Assembly (NCBI RefSeq): GCF_030052815.1
Contig: NC_079505.1
Span: forward strand, 28,868,658 to 28,932,657
Reading direction: 5' to 3'
DNA length: 64,000 nt
DNA from: Hevea brasiliensis
Taxonomy: Eukaryota; Streptophyta; Magnoliopsida; Malpighiales; Euphorbiaceae
The notes beneath the pieces were generated by a model. The model was not told the origin of the DNA. It did not search any database and saw only the letters and a program-made list of their open reading frames with translations. Below, piece by piece: positions 49,101 through 61,100 of this stretch (within the stretch, counting starts at the first letter, position 1; every line of letters begins with the position of its first letter). The position numbers and the translations under genes were made by a program.

Positions 49101-49703
49101 ATTATTTTGATGTATGTAATGTATGCAAAGGTATGGACATGTAAAATTGGTCTTGAGCAGCTTGTATAAAGTTTTTAATAAATTTTAGTTTGAATTTCTT
49201 TTAATGTAAATTTTTGTAATAATGTATATAAATTGTTTTATCTTTAATGAAATATAGATGGAAGTATTTTGTTTTAAATTGATTAATGGTATTTTGATGA
49301 TTGTTGAATATTGGAAATTGTGGATTTGAATTTTAGGAAGTTGATAAATGATGTTGAAATTGATTGGGATGACTGTGAATTTGAAGAAGTTATTGAGACA
49401 AATTATTGGAAGTGCTTTTTACAGGAATTTGAAAAACTGTTTTCTCAAAATACAGATGGCACTCTGCCGAAATTTTTATAAAATTTAAGAAAAAATAAAA
49501 TGGGTTAAAAATTTTAACTAGTTTTCAACTTTAATTAAATGTTTTAATACCTATAAAAAAATGCTCACCACTTATAAAAAGTAAGAAAATAATTTTAAAA
49601 TCCCTTGTAGGGTACTTAATGAGTTATCGGTAGGTGAAGTTCGGTAGTTCATTAGGTATTCTACGGGATCATGTTAAGCCTTACAGAGGGATAAGGTGTG
49701 ACA
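46154..49703 (+). mobile_element. Solo gypsy LTR of family D, inserted just before C gag
   Basis: 3,550 bp, TGTAACACCCC...GGTGTGACA, flanked by the perfect duplication GGATT at 46149-46153 and 49704-49708. The start and last 100 bp resemble the A LTR, but the middle differs, so it is a separate family. It contains the shared TCCGG and GATGGGTGACC blocks (about 46185-46240 and 46340-46385), donor-like GAG/GTAAGC (47051/47052), a hairpin at 48959-48976 and one at 49458-49468. There is no gene. Confidence 0.94.
48959..48976 (+). promoter_or_regulatory. Conserved LTR hairpin, D LTR
   Basis: CTGAGT-6 nt-ACTCAG after GTGCACCA, followed by CGATGGC as in A. Confidence 0.6.
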
Positions 49704-49709
49704 GGATTG

Positions 49710-50990
49710 ATGGACTCTAATCCTTCAGAGGAAGGGTCTTACAGACCAGTGGAGGAGGAGGAGATTGGTAGTCATGCACCTATCCGCAATCAGGGGGGAG
49801 ACAGGAGAGAGGAGTCATCCCGGGGTACAAGGGGTAGAACGCAGCAGGCTTTTTTGGAGCAAATGACTCAGATGCTCCGCCAGTTTACCAGAGCCACCTC
49901 ACAGCCTACACAATGGTCTCCACTAGAGAAGTTAAGAAAGTATGGGGCCATTGACTTTATGGGTAAGAAGGAAGATGACCCATCCGCTGCTGAGCATTGG
50001 CTAGAGCGGACTGAGAGAGTGCGAAAGTAGTTACATTGCACCCCAGAGTAGCAGCTAGAGTGCACTTTGTCGTTACTACAAGAGGAAGCCCATTAGTGGT
50101 GGGACACGGTTTCCAGAGCGGTACAGTCGACGGAGCTTACTTGTGACTTTTTCTTGACTAAGTTCAAGAAGAAGTATATTAGTCACATATTCTTAGAGGT
50201 TAGAAGGAGAGAGTTTCTGACCTTGAGGCAGTGATAGTTAACGGTCTCTGAGTATGAGAGGGAGTTTGTGAGGCTGGGTTGATATGCACAGGAGGTAATG
50301 CCTACAGAGGTAGAGAGGTGTCATAGGTTCGAGGATGGACTGAATGATAATATCATAATTATAGTGACGGCACATGGGTATATGGATTTCTCCCGGCTAG
50401 TGGCTACATCACTTAATGTAGAGAGAGAATGAAATGAGGAGCAGTTTAGGAGAGATAAACAACAAAAGAGGAGTTCTAGACAAGGTCAGCCCAGTACACT
50501 AGTTTCTGAGGGTAAGAGGCCTAAGGTTTCCCAGGGCTAGGGCTAGAGACAGGGGTCTCAGTTTACTCAGAGAGGAGGAAAGTCCAGAACGTTAGTGGGG
50601 AGTTCTCCAGGCACCGTAGTAAAGGGATTTACCTCCATACCATTATGTACCTATTGTGAGAGGAGACACCGAGGAGAGTGTCGATTGTTGATCGAGGGAT
50701 GCTTCCGATGCGGAGCTGCTGATCATTTCCTACACGATTGTCCCCACTGGAGTGTTCCCACTGCCCCACCACTGACTGAGAGATTTGCCCCTGCAGCTCA
50801 AAAGGGTAGATGACCTACGAGACCAAAGGTGACGGGTACATCACAGAGACCAGCTTCAAAAATGATTGAGCGACCTGAGACCTGACTAGCACCTCGTGTA
50901 TATGCTATGAGGGCACAGGAGGAGCCAAAGCCAATAGATATTATCCGAGGTATATTTCTCATTATAATATTTTAGTATATGTAATAATAG
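49710..50990 (+). pseudogene. Decayed gag of C unit 2
   Basis: Same gene as at 4243, starting MDSNPSEEGSYR at 49710. The first frame is open to 50030 (through EKLRKYGAIDFMGKKEDD and HWLERTERVRK), then a run of stops. Several sit where unit 1 has CAG: near 50028, 50094 and 50235. Others follow at 50048, 50278 and 50431. The gag core (FKKKYISHIF, YEREFVRLG) is recognisable across frames. A later open stretch, 50595-50813, holds an intact zinc knuckle CFRCGAADHFLHDC, preceded by a C-x2-C-x3-H cluster. After RAQEEPKP the sequence jumps to the element tail exactly as in unit 1, so pol was already missing before the two units formed. Confidence 0.87.
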
Positions 50991-51070
50991 ACCCTATATA
51001 TGAGATGAAAGAGGATAGGTACAGTTCCTCGACTATTTACACTGAGTAAATTTAGAGGACGAAATTTTTA

Positions 51071-51085
51071 TTAGAGGGGGAGAAT
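51071..51085 (+). other. Polypurine tract, C unit 2
   Basis: TTAGAGGGGGAGAAT before TGTAACGCCC at 51086. Confidence 0.9.
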
Positions 51086-52086
51086 TGTAACGCCCTCACT
51101 TTTGGTAATCTGTACATTCTACTATTCTGATGACTAATGTCTGTCTGAACAGCCAGGATAACTAAAACTACACTCCAACTAGAGTGAGGAGGCATAAATT
51201 GACTTAATAAAGACTAAGTAAAATTTAGGAAAAATAAAAGAAGTAAATTGCAAATGAGTTAAATGAGCCGGTGCCCCGGTGATGGGTGACCTAACGAGAA
51301 GTTGCTGTAAAGATAGCTAGTAGCCCTAAACCTGAGGGAAACTCATTGAAATAATTTTTGGAACTCCAGAGAAGAGTCATTGAGGTTTTGATAGCATTAG
51401 AATGCCAAGAAAATGATCAGAAAAATTATTAGATCTGTACAGACAATTTTAGTATGTTAAGCAAAACGAAGGGCATTTTGGTCATTTCGTCTTCAGAGAT
51501 GATTTTTGACCAACTTGTCCAATTAAGTAAATAAATTATATGACATAAAATATAAATAAATATTGCTAAAAATTTAATTGAAAATGAGTAGGAAAGAAAG
51601 AAAAAAAATAAAGGAAAATGCCTATTATGACATCATACATGTGTCACCATGATGCAATTAAAAGCCCTCCACCAATCAAAAAACAACAAGCCCTCATAAG
51701 ACACTTAAAAAGAGATAAAATTAACCAGAAAATTCTGCTTCTTATTCCTTCCCACTTGTTGGCCTAGAATCACCATTGGAGCTTCACCATTTCCCTTCAC
51801 TTAAAGCTCCATCTCCCACTTAATTACTCCATAAAACCACTTGCTTTATTTACTAAACTTGATTGTCACACCTTAAATTAACTCTAGGCAGCCATAAGAC
51901 GTAGAAAATTCAAAGTTTTAACAAGCCAAGAAAGTCATCAAAAAGATTAGTGCTATGTAACTCTTTCTTTCTTCTTAAACTATGTTAAGCATGCATAAGG
52001 AAGTAAATATTGAAAGAAATTAAAAAAGATTGTTGAGTATATTACATGGCCAAATTTTGTCCAGCCTAGGGTAATGATGGACAATG
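51086..52086 (+). repeat. C LTR3, segment a
   Basis: Matches 5599-6599. The donor-like site seen at 6460 is changed to AT here (near 51946). It ends at the E insertion; the junction shares GAATTA (52087-52092) with E. Confidence 0.9.
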
Positions 52087-55000
52087 GAATTACCAAACTT
52101 CGTCTACTAATAACCCATTAAATACACTACAAGGGATTTTAAATCTTTTCTTATTTCTTTTTACAGTGGTGAGATCTTTTGACAGATGTTAAATTTTTTT
52201 TTTTAACTGTTTAACTAAAGTGAAATCAAATAACAAATCTGAAGTATCAATAATTTCTGTAAAAATTTCGACAGAGTGCCGTCTGTAATTGGAGCAAAAT
52301 AGTTCTTAAAAAACCTCTAAAAAGCACTTCCAATATATTTGTTCAATTCCAAACTCCAATATGGCTCAACTCAAATCAGTTTCTTCAACACAGTTCAAAC
52401 TCAATTCAATATCATTTTTAGCAATTCCAAAGATAAAGTGCAAAATGAATGAGTATTTTGAAAGCTGAAATAAGAAAATTGTAATACAACATTTTGACAG
52501 GCCAAAATAATTTATAACTTTATTTTACAACTGCTCAAGACCAAGTACAATATATACATATAGTTCACATACATTACAATAATATTTACAAGGAAGTGGT
52601 ATACTTAATATACCCAACAAAATCCCAAAGAGAAGTCACAAGCAGCATACTCTGCTGCTTTATCTGTTTATCTACCTGCGACAGCAATGAAAAAACTATC
52701 GCTGAGTAAAATTTACTCAGTGGTGCACAATAACAATTTAAAAGGTAGTATATAAAATATTTATTGACAATTTATAATTTAAATAATTCACAATTTCATA
52801 TCACAATTTTCAAAGCTCATATAACACAAATTTGATCAAACAATTTAATAACACAGTGTTGCCAATCAATAACACAACTTAGGTCATGACACAAATTTTT
52901 TTGAACATGCCGTGTTGTACACCACGACAAGACATAATCACCCCACTAATCGAAATCAATGAGGGAGGTAGCTAGCTAGCTAATGAGTACTCATCCATAC
53001 TCACCTCAAACTGGCAAGTCAAAGAGGGAGGAATATAGTCATACTCACCCCATAAATGGAGGAGGAACATAGTGATATTGCCATGCCAAGTGTGAATCAA
53101 AAACAATTTCAAATCACAATATTTAAATATTTCATACAAACCACAAATTACATTTTATCTCAAAATTTCCATTTACAAGGTAGGCAACACAATAATTTCT
53201 AAATAAAATTCCCAAGGCCAAAACAATTAAAAATTATTCATAACTCATTTCTCCAAATAAATTTTCTAGTAAAAGCAGTGAATATAAAAAGTATTGTGCA
53301 CAAACCTAATTTGAGTCACCTCTAGGCCTTGACTCAATGTTCCTTATGCTTTTCAATATCCTTTTTAACTGAAACACACAATTTAAAGTATTTCAGTACT
53401 CAGTTAAATTGTTTCTGACAATAAAATCCAATATCTAAATTTTCTTGGTACTATTCCCTTCAATTCATTTCATTAGTCAATCTATAATGTTGACCATTAA
53501 TACACACTAGGTGAATTAATTTTAATGTTCCCAATTTGTCACATTTTATAGTCTCTAAGTGTTGGTATATGTTACCAATTTCATTTTAAAGCTTATTGCA
53601 TTTTATTGCCATTTTCTAGATTTCATGGCCAATGTTTACTGTCTATTGGACCAAGCTATAGTGTAAATTTAATAGATTTCTCTTTATTAAATTGTTTCTC
53701 ATTGTGTCTTCCTTAATTTCCTTTTTGAATCACTCCATTTGCAGTTGTATAGCTCAAGTTATTGTTAATTAACCATAACTAGGTCAAATCTAAATTTTTG
53801 TTTCCTTTTTAGGCATTTTCGGTTTTGATTTTACTAATTTATTTGGACTATTTGTAATCACATTGAGGTCTAGCATTCTTCATAAGTATTGTTGCCCTAT
53901 GTCTTAGGGATGACTAGAAATTTTGCTTACCATTTTTCAAGTCTTATAGAATTCTTTATAGATAAATTGTTAACTTGGACTCAAAGGTCCTATATTGGCA
54001 TGGTCCTCAATTAGGTCAATGGCTTGACCTTAAATTCTGACCTTATACATTTATAATTTGAGGAAGTTGTCTAAAACAATATTTTCGGCCTCTTTCTTAG
54101 CTCTCCAGATTAGTATGGCTCATTTAAATTGGACACTTCTTGTAGGAGATATGCTTATTTTAATTTTCTGGATTTTATGGTCAAATGTGCCAATTCCAGA
54201 TTTAGTGTGCCAACTTAATCAAGGGAATAAGTTAATTGACCTAGTTCCCTTGATTTTTGGATTTTGGTAAAATTACCAATATTGTAGATCTATGTCTTGT
54301 TGAAATTTTGGGACTGATTTCATGTCATTTTGAGTTCTATGGACCAAGTTATGGTCATTTTACTATTGTTGGTCAAGTTGTACTTATATTGCAAAGTTTA
54401 GGTCATTTTTAGGTCAAAGTCAATTCGGCCAGTTTTTGTAACCCAAATTTAGCGATCATTTTGACTTGGTACTTAGCATTTATGGGCTTGGTGGTCTTCA
54501 CCAAAGTTGTAGCCCTATGTCTAAGCTTTCCAACCATATAAATTTCAGGTCATTTAGATTTGTTTTGAGTGAGTTATGGCCAAAAGAATGGCTACTGTTC
54601 AAATGGTCAATTTCTGGGTTTGCCAAGTTACCAATTCCAGATTAGGTCAAGTTTGAGGACCTTTTCTAGACAGAATTTTGGCAAGCTTTCTGCATAAAAG
54701 TTGGTCCATATTGGGTTTAGTTTTACCTCTAATTGGCCTCATATCAATTGGAGTCACAACTTTACACTTATAACCTAATTTATACACTGCCAACAATCAC
54801 AACCTGTATAAGAGAATTTACACTCCCAATTTAGCAATCTTCCTCCTCCCAATACTTCAATATTCATTCTTGGCACTTCTGTATTTATTCAACACAATTC
54901 CAAAGAAAGTAAATTGGGCAGAATGCTCAAGATTTCAAAGTACACGATACTCCATTAATATTCAACATGTAAGCCAACCCAAATTCAATATACATCAACA

Positions 55001-56273
55001 CTTAACTTACACATACACTTCCATATCAATTTCACCTACTGCCCCCAATTCAACACCATCATAATTCATCAATAATTTCATAAAATCATATATAGTTTCA
55101 TGAGTTTAAGGGCTGCCAACAATGGCAGTTTACTAAGGTATTAAATTCCCCTTTCAAACCCTATAATCAAATGCTCAATAACACATACATGGAGATTAAT
55201 TTACTAACAATTCAAATTGACTTATTCAACACTAATTTCCATCAATTACATGTAGGAAAAACTCAAGCAACTCACCTTCCATGGCTGTTAAAAATGGACA
55301 GTCCCATAACTCAACAATTTCTTCAAATTTCTTCACCCAAAATACTACCCACAACCTCAACACAAGTTTTAATTAAGCAAGGGAAGAAAATGGACACTTA
55401 CCTCCTGAGAGCTTTCCCAAAACCTCACCAAATCCTTCCTTTCTTGCTCCCAAAAACTTCCTCAAGTTGAGTGTGCAAGCTTTAATGAAGAAAGTATGGT
55501 GAAATGAGGCTTAAATCATGGGTGCATGGTGGTGTTTCCAAGCTTGGCCATGGAGTTTCCATGGATATTCTCTCGACTGGTTTTGTTTTGAGGTTGAAGA
55601 TGAACATTTCTGTCCCAAAATGATTTATATAGGTGCCCCATAATCTGAGTTAGTGGAGCACTAACCATAGTTTAATTAGTTAATTAATTAAAGTTACATA
55701 ATTTGCATTTATGCCCAAACTTTCACTACTTATATAATGTATCACATTTTTATTTTTTACGACATTTTCAAAGTGTAATACGACTTATTTTTAATGGACA
55801 TTTAGGTCAAAAGCCAACTCTAGGTATCAAATGACCAAAATGCCCCTCTTCGGGTTGTATTCCCGATTTTTTGGTAACACCGATTTTTATCGATTTATCG
55901 ATTTTTCATTTTTCTTTGTACTAATTTATTAATTTTTCTTAGACATTTCTAATATCAATTATACTTCAATAAGTCTTTAATTATGTCTCGAAACTTAATT
56001 CCGAGGGTTCCCTGTGGTCCTGGGGTCAGCTATTGCCTGCGCCGTAACTTCCTGGTGCGGTCACCCATCGCTTCGGTGTTGGCTCGTTTAACTTAGTTTC
56101 ACTTTCTCTCTTTTATTTTTCTTTAATTTTTCTTGTATTTTTTTATTTATTTCATTATTTTATGCCTATTTATTATCACTGAAGTGTAGTTCCAGACATC
56201 CTGAATTGTCCGGACTGACATTAGGTCACCGGAATAGTCAAATGTACGGACTACGTAAAGTGAGGGCGTTACA
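52087..56273 (-). repeat. 3' LTR of element E (left), end-deleted
   Basis: Repeat of 58248-62402. Minus-strand start TGTAACGCCCTCAC at 56273. TATA-like box at 55623-55631 (minus), donor-like GGAG/GTAAGTG with the cut at 55402/55401, hairpin 52702-52720. The terminal 53 bp present at 58195-58247 are missing. Confidence 0.9.
55623..55631 (-). promoter_or_regulatory. TATA-like box, E LTR
   Basis: The minus strand reads TATATAAAT, repeated at 61753-61761 in the other E LTR. Confidence 0.5.
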
Positions 56274-56290
56274 ATTCTTCCCCTCTAAAT
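56274..56290 (-). other. Polypurine tract, element E
   Basis: The minus strand reads ATTTAGAGGGGAAGAAT directly before TGTAACGCCC. Upstream lies the AAATTTCGAGGATGAAA stretch shared with B and C. Confidence 0.9.
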
Positions 56291-57791
56291 GAAAATTTCA
56301 TCCTCGAAATTTATTGGATTCATATAACTGATGTCGTTATCTCATAATTTTACTCACTCTCCCATCATTGTGTCCTTTGCCTTTTGTGTTTCCACTTATG
56401 AAATTCTCTTGTTCATTAGTTCCTTGATTTCTCATGCTAGAATCCTTACTAGTCCTTCTATCTCCTTTACTTACTCCAGTCCTGTTAGCTTGCCCTCATC
56501 TAGGTATTCTACATTTATCTCACACAAATGTCTCAAATGCCTAAATCATTTCTTTCTAACAAAAATATCAAAATAACTTTAAGACTCCATATCGAGGTCT
56601 AGATATCTTTGTCCTCAAGGTATTCTTTTTAATTTATAGTCATACTAAAATCTCAAATTTTATAGTAATTCCTGCCGAATCGGTAGCTCACATTAGTGTA
56701 ACCGAGTCACTGACTAATAGTGACCTTTCGATATGTTAGTTTTAAAGTTTTCAATTTCTAACTAAAATTTTTATATTTATTTCCCGTAATAGTACTCTTC
56801 TGTACCAAATCAAAGACTACTTACAAACATCCTTATCTTGGTATACCATGAGGAAGCAAGTAGCTCTATACAATATTCCCATGTCGGTACTGTAATCTGC
56901 AACTTATAATACAAACATCGAGAACATTACATAGTCACTATGTTATAACCTCATGGACTAGGTTTTCTAACATCTTATCTGTACACTTATTTCCTTCTCT
57001 GTCTTTTAAAGTTATATCAGTGGTCTCTTCATGTAATTATTTAAATTTAAAACTCATTACTTATATTTATGCCCAAGTAACCTATCAAAGTACTTGCAGG
57101 CATTACGTATCGCCATCCCTGCAAGCCCCTTCTCTGTCTTTGGTGACAATTAAGGGTACCTATCAAAGCACCTGCAGGCGTTACGTTTCGCCGTCCCTGC
57201 AAGCCCTTGAGTGTTACCTATCAGAGCACTTTGCAGGCATTACGTATCGCTGTCCCTGCAAACCCCCTGATACCAATATTCATTATCTTTTAAAATCATA
57301 TCAAACATATATTGTCAGTCCATGACTTTCCATGTAGGCAGTACTGCTATCTAAAATCCCTAATTAGTATACCAATCGATCCATACAATATACATAAGTC
57401 TAGGTTTACTTTGGGCAATTAAGCATTATTAATTGTTTAACAAAATCTTCATGTCCATGTATTGTGGGAAAGGTGGGTTCCATATCACTATTTCATGTGA
57501 TTTAGCATGTAGTGATAACAAAATTTCCATGTCAATGTACAGTGGGAAAGTGGGTCCCACATACCTGTTTCAAGTAATTTAGTATATAGTGACTTAGTAG
57601 GGATAAGTTAATAATATTTTTCAAGAACCTTTCTTTAGGTTCAATTTCGGGATTTTAACTTTACATATCACTTTGGACAATTTGTGGCCATTGTTTGACC
57701 CCATTTCCTAGAAGGAAATTGTTCTTTTATGTCTTGTCCCTTTTTCCCAAATGACTATTCGAGCTCTGACTCATAGGTTTCTCCCTCTTCT
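56291..57791 (-). other. E internal region without pol, partly C-LTR-like
   Basis: No coding domain is recognised. On the minus strand, 57745 down to about 57000 resembles the C LTR interior: GCCCAAAGTA, the ATCGATTGGTATAC block matching 3040-3055, and ATAGGTTACTTGGGCA as at 3290-3305. The three-copy repeat at 57081-57266 lies within it. The rest, 56291-57000, is unassigned AT-rich sequence. Confidence 0.65.
57081..57266 (-). repeat. Three spaced copies of a ~49-bp repeat in E
   Basis: Copies at about 57081-57129, 57159-57206 and 57217-57266, each containing CCTATCA(A/G)AG...GCAGGC(A/G)TTACGT...TCCCTGCAA. They are separated by 29 and 10 bp. Confidence 0.9.
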
Positions 57792-57968
57792 CTATTTCAC
57801 ATTGCCCTTGTGGGGTTGGGTTTGTACTTGGGCTTGGGCTGACAGATTATCAGCCATTTGTTGAAAGAAAGTAGCCATTTGCTGGGCCATTTGTGCAGAA
57901 TTTGTGCAGTGGGGGTAAAGTTGGACTTCGACTCTCGAGGGGTCAGCCTCACCTTGTACTTCCGTCAT
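57792..57968 (-). pseudogene. gag N-terminal remnant of element E (58 residues)
   Basis: The minus-strand ATG at 57968 reads MTEVQGEADPSRVEVQLYPH and ends at TAG (57792-57794) after an AQVQTQPHKGNVK tail. The stretch SAQMAQQMATFFQQMADN closely matches FAQQMAAMFQQMAGN in element A's gag at the same distance from the start. The gag core, zinc knuckle and all of pol are missing: beyond the stop the sequence becomes LTR-like. Upstream leader matches A's leader (AAATCTCCTTGTGTTA). It is the only coding trace left in E and probably makes no working protein. Confidence 0.8.
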
Positions 57969-58174
57969 CACAGCATCGTTTCTATTATCTTATTCTTCTA
58001 TTCATATCTTTTCACAGGATTTTCTATTTCTTATACAACTAACACAAGGAGATTTCTCTCCATTAGATCATATTTATGATGTAATGTACTGTATGTATCA
58101 AACCATGACATTGAGTAGTTGTACTATGAAGGAAAAATATACAAATTACAGGTCAAAACAGAATTTAAAAACTT

Positions 58175-58186
58175 GCTCTGATACCA
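58175..58186 (-). other. Primer binding site, element E
   Basis: The minus strand reads TGGTATCAGAGC, a perfect initiator tRNA-Met complement, 8 nt from the LTR as in A. Confidence 0.92.
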
Positions 58187-58194
58187 CTAAAACA

Positions 58195-61100
58195 TGTCAC
58201 ACCTTACCCCTCCGTAAGGTATAACATGATCTCATAGTATACCTAATGAATTACCAAACTTCGTCTACTGATAACCCATTAAATATACTACAAGGGATTT
58301 TAAACCTTTTCTTATTTCTTTTTACAGTGGTGAGCACTTTTGACAGATGTTAAATTTTTTTTTTTTAACTTTTTAACTGAAGTGAAATCAAATAACAAAT
58401 CTGAAGTATCAATAATTTCTATAAAAATTTCGGCATAGTGCCGTCTGTAATTGGAGCAAAACAGTTCTTCAAAAACCTGTAAAAAGCACTTCCAATATAT
58501 TTGTTCAATTCCAAACTGCAATATGGCTCAACTCAAATCAATGTCTTCAACACAGTTCAAACTCAATTCAATATCATTTTTAGCAATTCCAAAGATAAAG
58601 TGCAAAATGAATGAGTATTTCGAAAGCTGAAATAAGAGAATTGTAATACAACATTTTGACAGGCCAAAATAATTTATAACTTTATTTTACAACTGCTCAA
58701 GACCAAATACAATATATACATACAGTTCACGTACATTATAATAATATTTACAAGGAAGTGGTATACTCAATATACCCGACAAAATCCCAAAGCAAAGTCA
58801 CAAGCAGCCTACTTTGCTGCTTTATCTGTCTATCTACCTGCGACAGCAATGAAAAAGCTATCGCTGAGTAAAATTTACTCAGTGGTGCACAATAACAATT
58901 TAAAAGGCGATATATAAAACATTTATTGACAATTTACAATTCAAATAATTCACAATTTCATATCACAATTTTCAAAGCTCATATAACACAAATTTGAACA
59001 AACAATTTAATAACACAGTGTTGCCAATCAATAACACAACTTAGGTCATGACACAAATTTTTTCGAACATGCCGTGTTGTACACCACGATAAGAAATACT
59101 CGCCCCACTAATCGAAATCAATGAGGGAGGTGGTTAGCTAGCTAATGAGTACTCATCCATACTCACCTCAGACTGGCAAGTCAAAAAGGGAGGAATATAG
59201 TCATACTCACCCCATAAATGGAGGAGGAACATAGTGATATTGCCATGCCATGTGTGAATCAAAAACAATTTCAAATCACAATATTTAAATATTTTATACA
59301 AACCACAAATCATATTTTATCTCAAAATTTCCATTTACAAGGTAGGCAACACAATAATTTCCAAATAAAATTCCCAAAGCCAACAACAATAAAAAATTAT
59401 TCATAACTCATTTCTCCAAATAAATTTTCTAGTAAAAGCAGTGAATATAAAAATTATTGTGCACAGACCTGATTTGAGTTGCCTCTAGGCCTTCACTCAA
59501 TGTTCCTTATGCTTTCAATATCCTTTTTAACTAAAACACACAATTTAAAGTGTTTCAGCACTCAATTAAATTGTTTCTGACAATAAAATCCAATATCTAA
59601 ATTTTTTTTGTACTATTCCCTTCAATTCATTTCATTAGTCAACCTATAATGTTGACCATTAATACACACTAGGTGAATTAATTTTAATGTTCCCAATTTG
59701 TCACATTTTATAGTCTCTAAGTGTTGGTATATATTAGCAATTTCATTTTAAAGCTTATTGCATTTTATTGCCATTTTCTAGATTTCATGGCCAATGTTTA
59801 ATGTCTATTGGACCAAGCTACAGTGAAAATTTAATAGATTTCTCTTCATTAAATTGTTTCTCATTGTGTCTTCCTTAATTTCCTTTTTGAGTCACTCCAT
59901 TTGGAGTTGTATAGCTCAAGTTATGGTTAATTAACCATAACTAGGTCAAATCTAAATTTTAGTTTCCTTTTTAGGCATTTTCGGTTCTTATTTTACTAAT
60001 TTATTTGGACTATTTGTAATCACATTGAGGTCTAGCATTCTTCATAAGTATTGTTGCCCTATTTCTTAGGGACAACCAAAAATTTTGCTTACCATTTTTC
60101 AAGTCTTATAGAATTCTTTTTAGACAAATTGTTAACTTGGACTCAAAGGTCCTATATTGGCATGGTCTTCAATTAGGTCAATGGCTTGACCTTAAATTCT
60201 GACCTTATACATTTATAATTTGATGAAGTTGTCTAAAACAATGTTTTAGGTCTCTTTCTTAGCTCTCCAGATTGGTATGGCTCATTTAAATTGGACACTT
60301 CTTGTGAGAGATATGCTTATTTTAACTTTCTAGATTTTATGGTCAAATGTGCCAATTCTAGATTTAGTGTGCCAACTTAATCAAGTTAACTGACCTAGTT
60401 TCCTTGATTTCTGGATTTTGGTCAAATTACCAATATTGTAGATATAGGTCTTATTGAAATTTTGGGACTAATTTCATGTTATTTGGAGTTCTATGGACCA
60501 AGTTATGGTCATTTTACTATTGCTGGTCAAGTTGCACTTATATTGCAAAGTTTATGCCATTTTTAGGTCAAAGTCAATTCGGCCAGTTTTTGTAACCCAA
60601 ATTTGGCGATCATTTTGACTTGGTAATTGGCATTTCTAGGCTTGGTGGTCTTCACCAAAGTTGTAACCCTATGTCTAAGCTTTCCAACCATATAAATTTC
60701 AGATCATTTGGATATGTTTTGAGTGAGTTATGGCCAAAAGAATGGCTACTATTCAAATGGTCAATTTCTGGGTTTGCTAAGTTACCAATTCCGGATTAGG
60801 TCAAGTTTGATGTCCTTTTCTGGACAGAATTTTGGCAAGCTTTCTACATGAAAGTTGGTCCATATTGAGTCTAGTTTTACCTCCAATTGGCCTCATACCA
60901 ATTGGAGTCACAACTTTACACTTATAACCTAATTTATGCACTGCCAACAATCACAACTTGCATAAGCGAATTTGCACTCCCAATTTGGCAATCCTCCTCC
61001 TCCCAATACTTCAATATTCATTCTTGTCACTTCTATATTTATTGAACACAATTCCAGCAAAGTAAATTGGGCAGAATACTCAACATTTCAAGGTACACAA

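Noticed and set aside
54870..55064. Similar short open frames in both E LTRs (54870-55064 and 60972-61217)
   Set aside because: They run antisense to E, have low-complexity composition and no domain. They are similar only because the two LTRs are copies.
57858..58079. A 73-residue plus-strand frame in E
   Set aside because: It overlaps the minus-strand gag remnant and leader, so it is a shadow frame.
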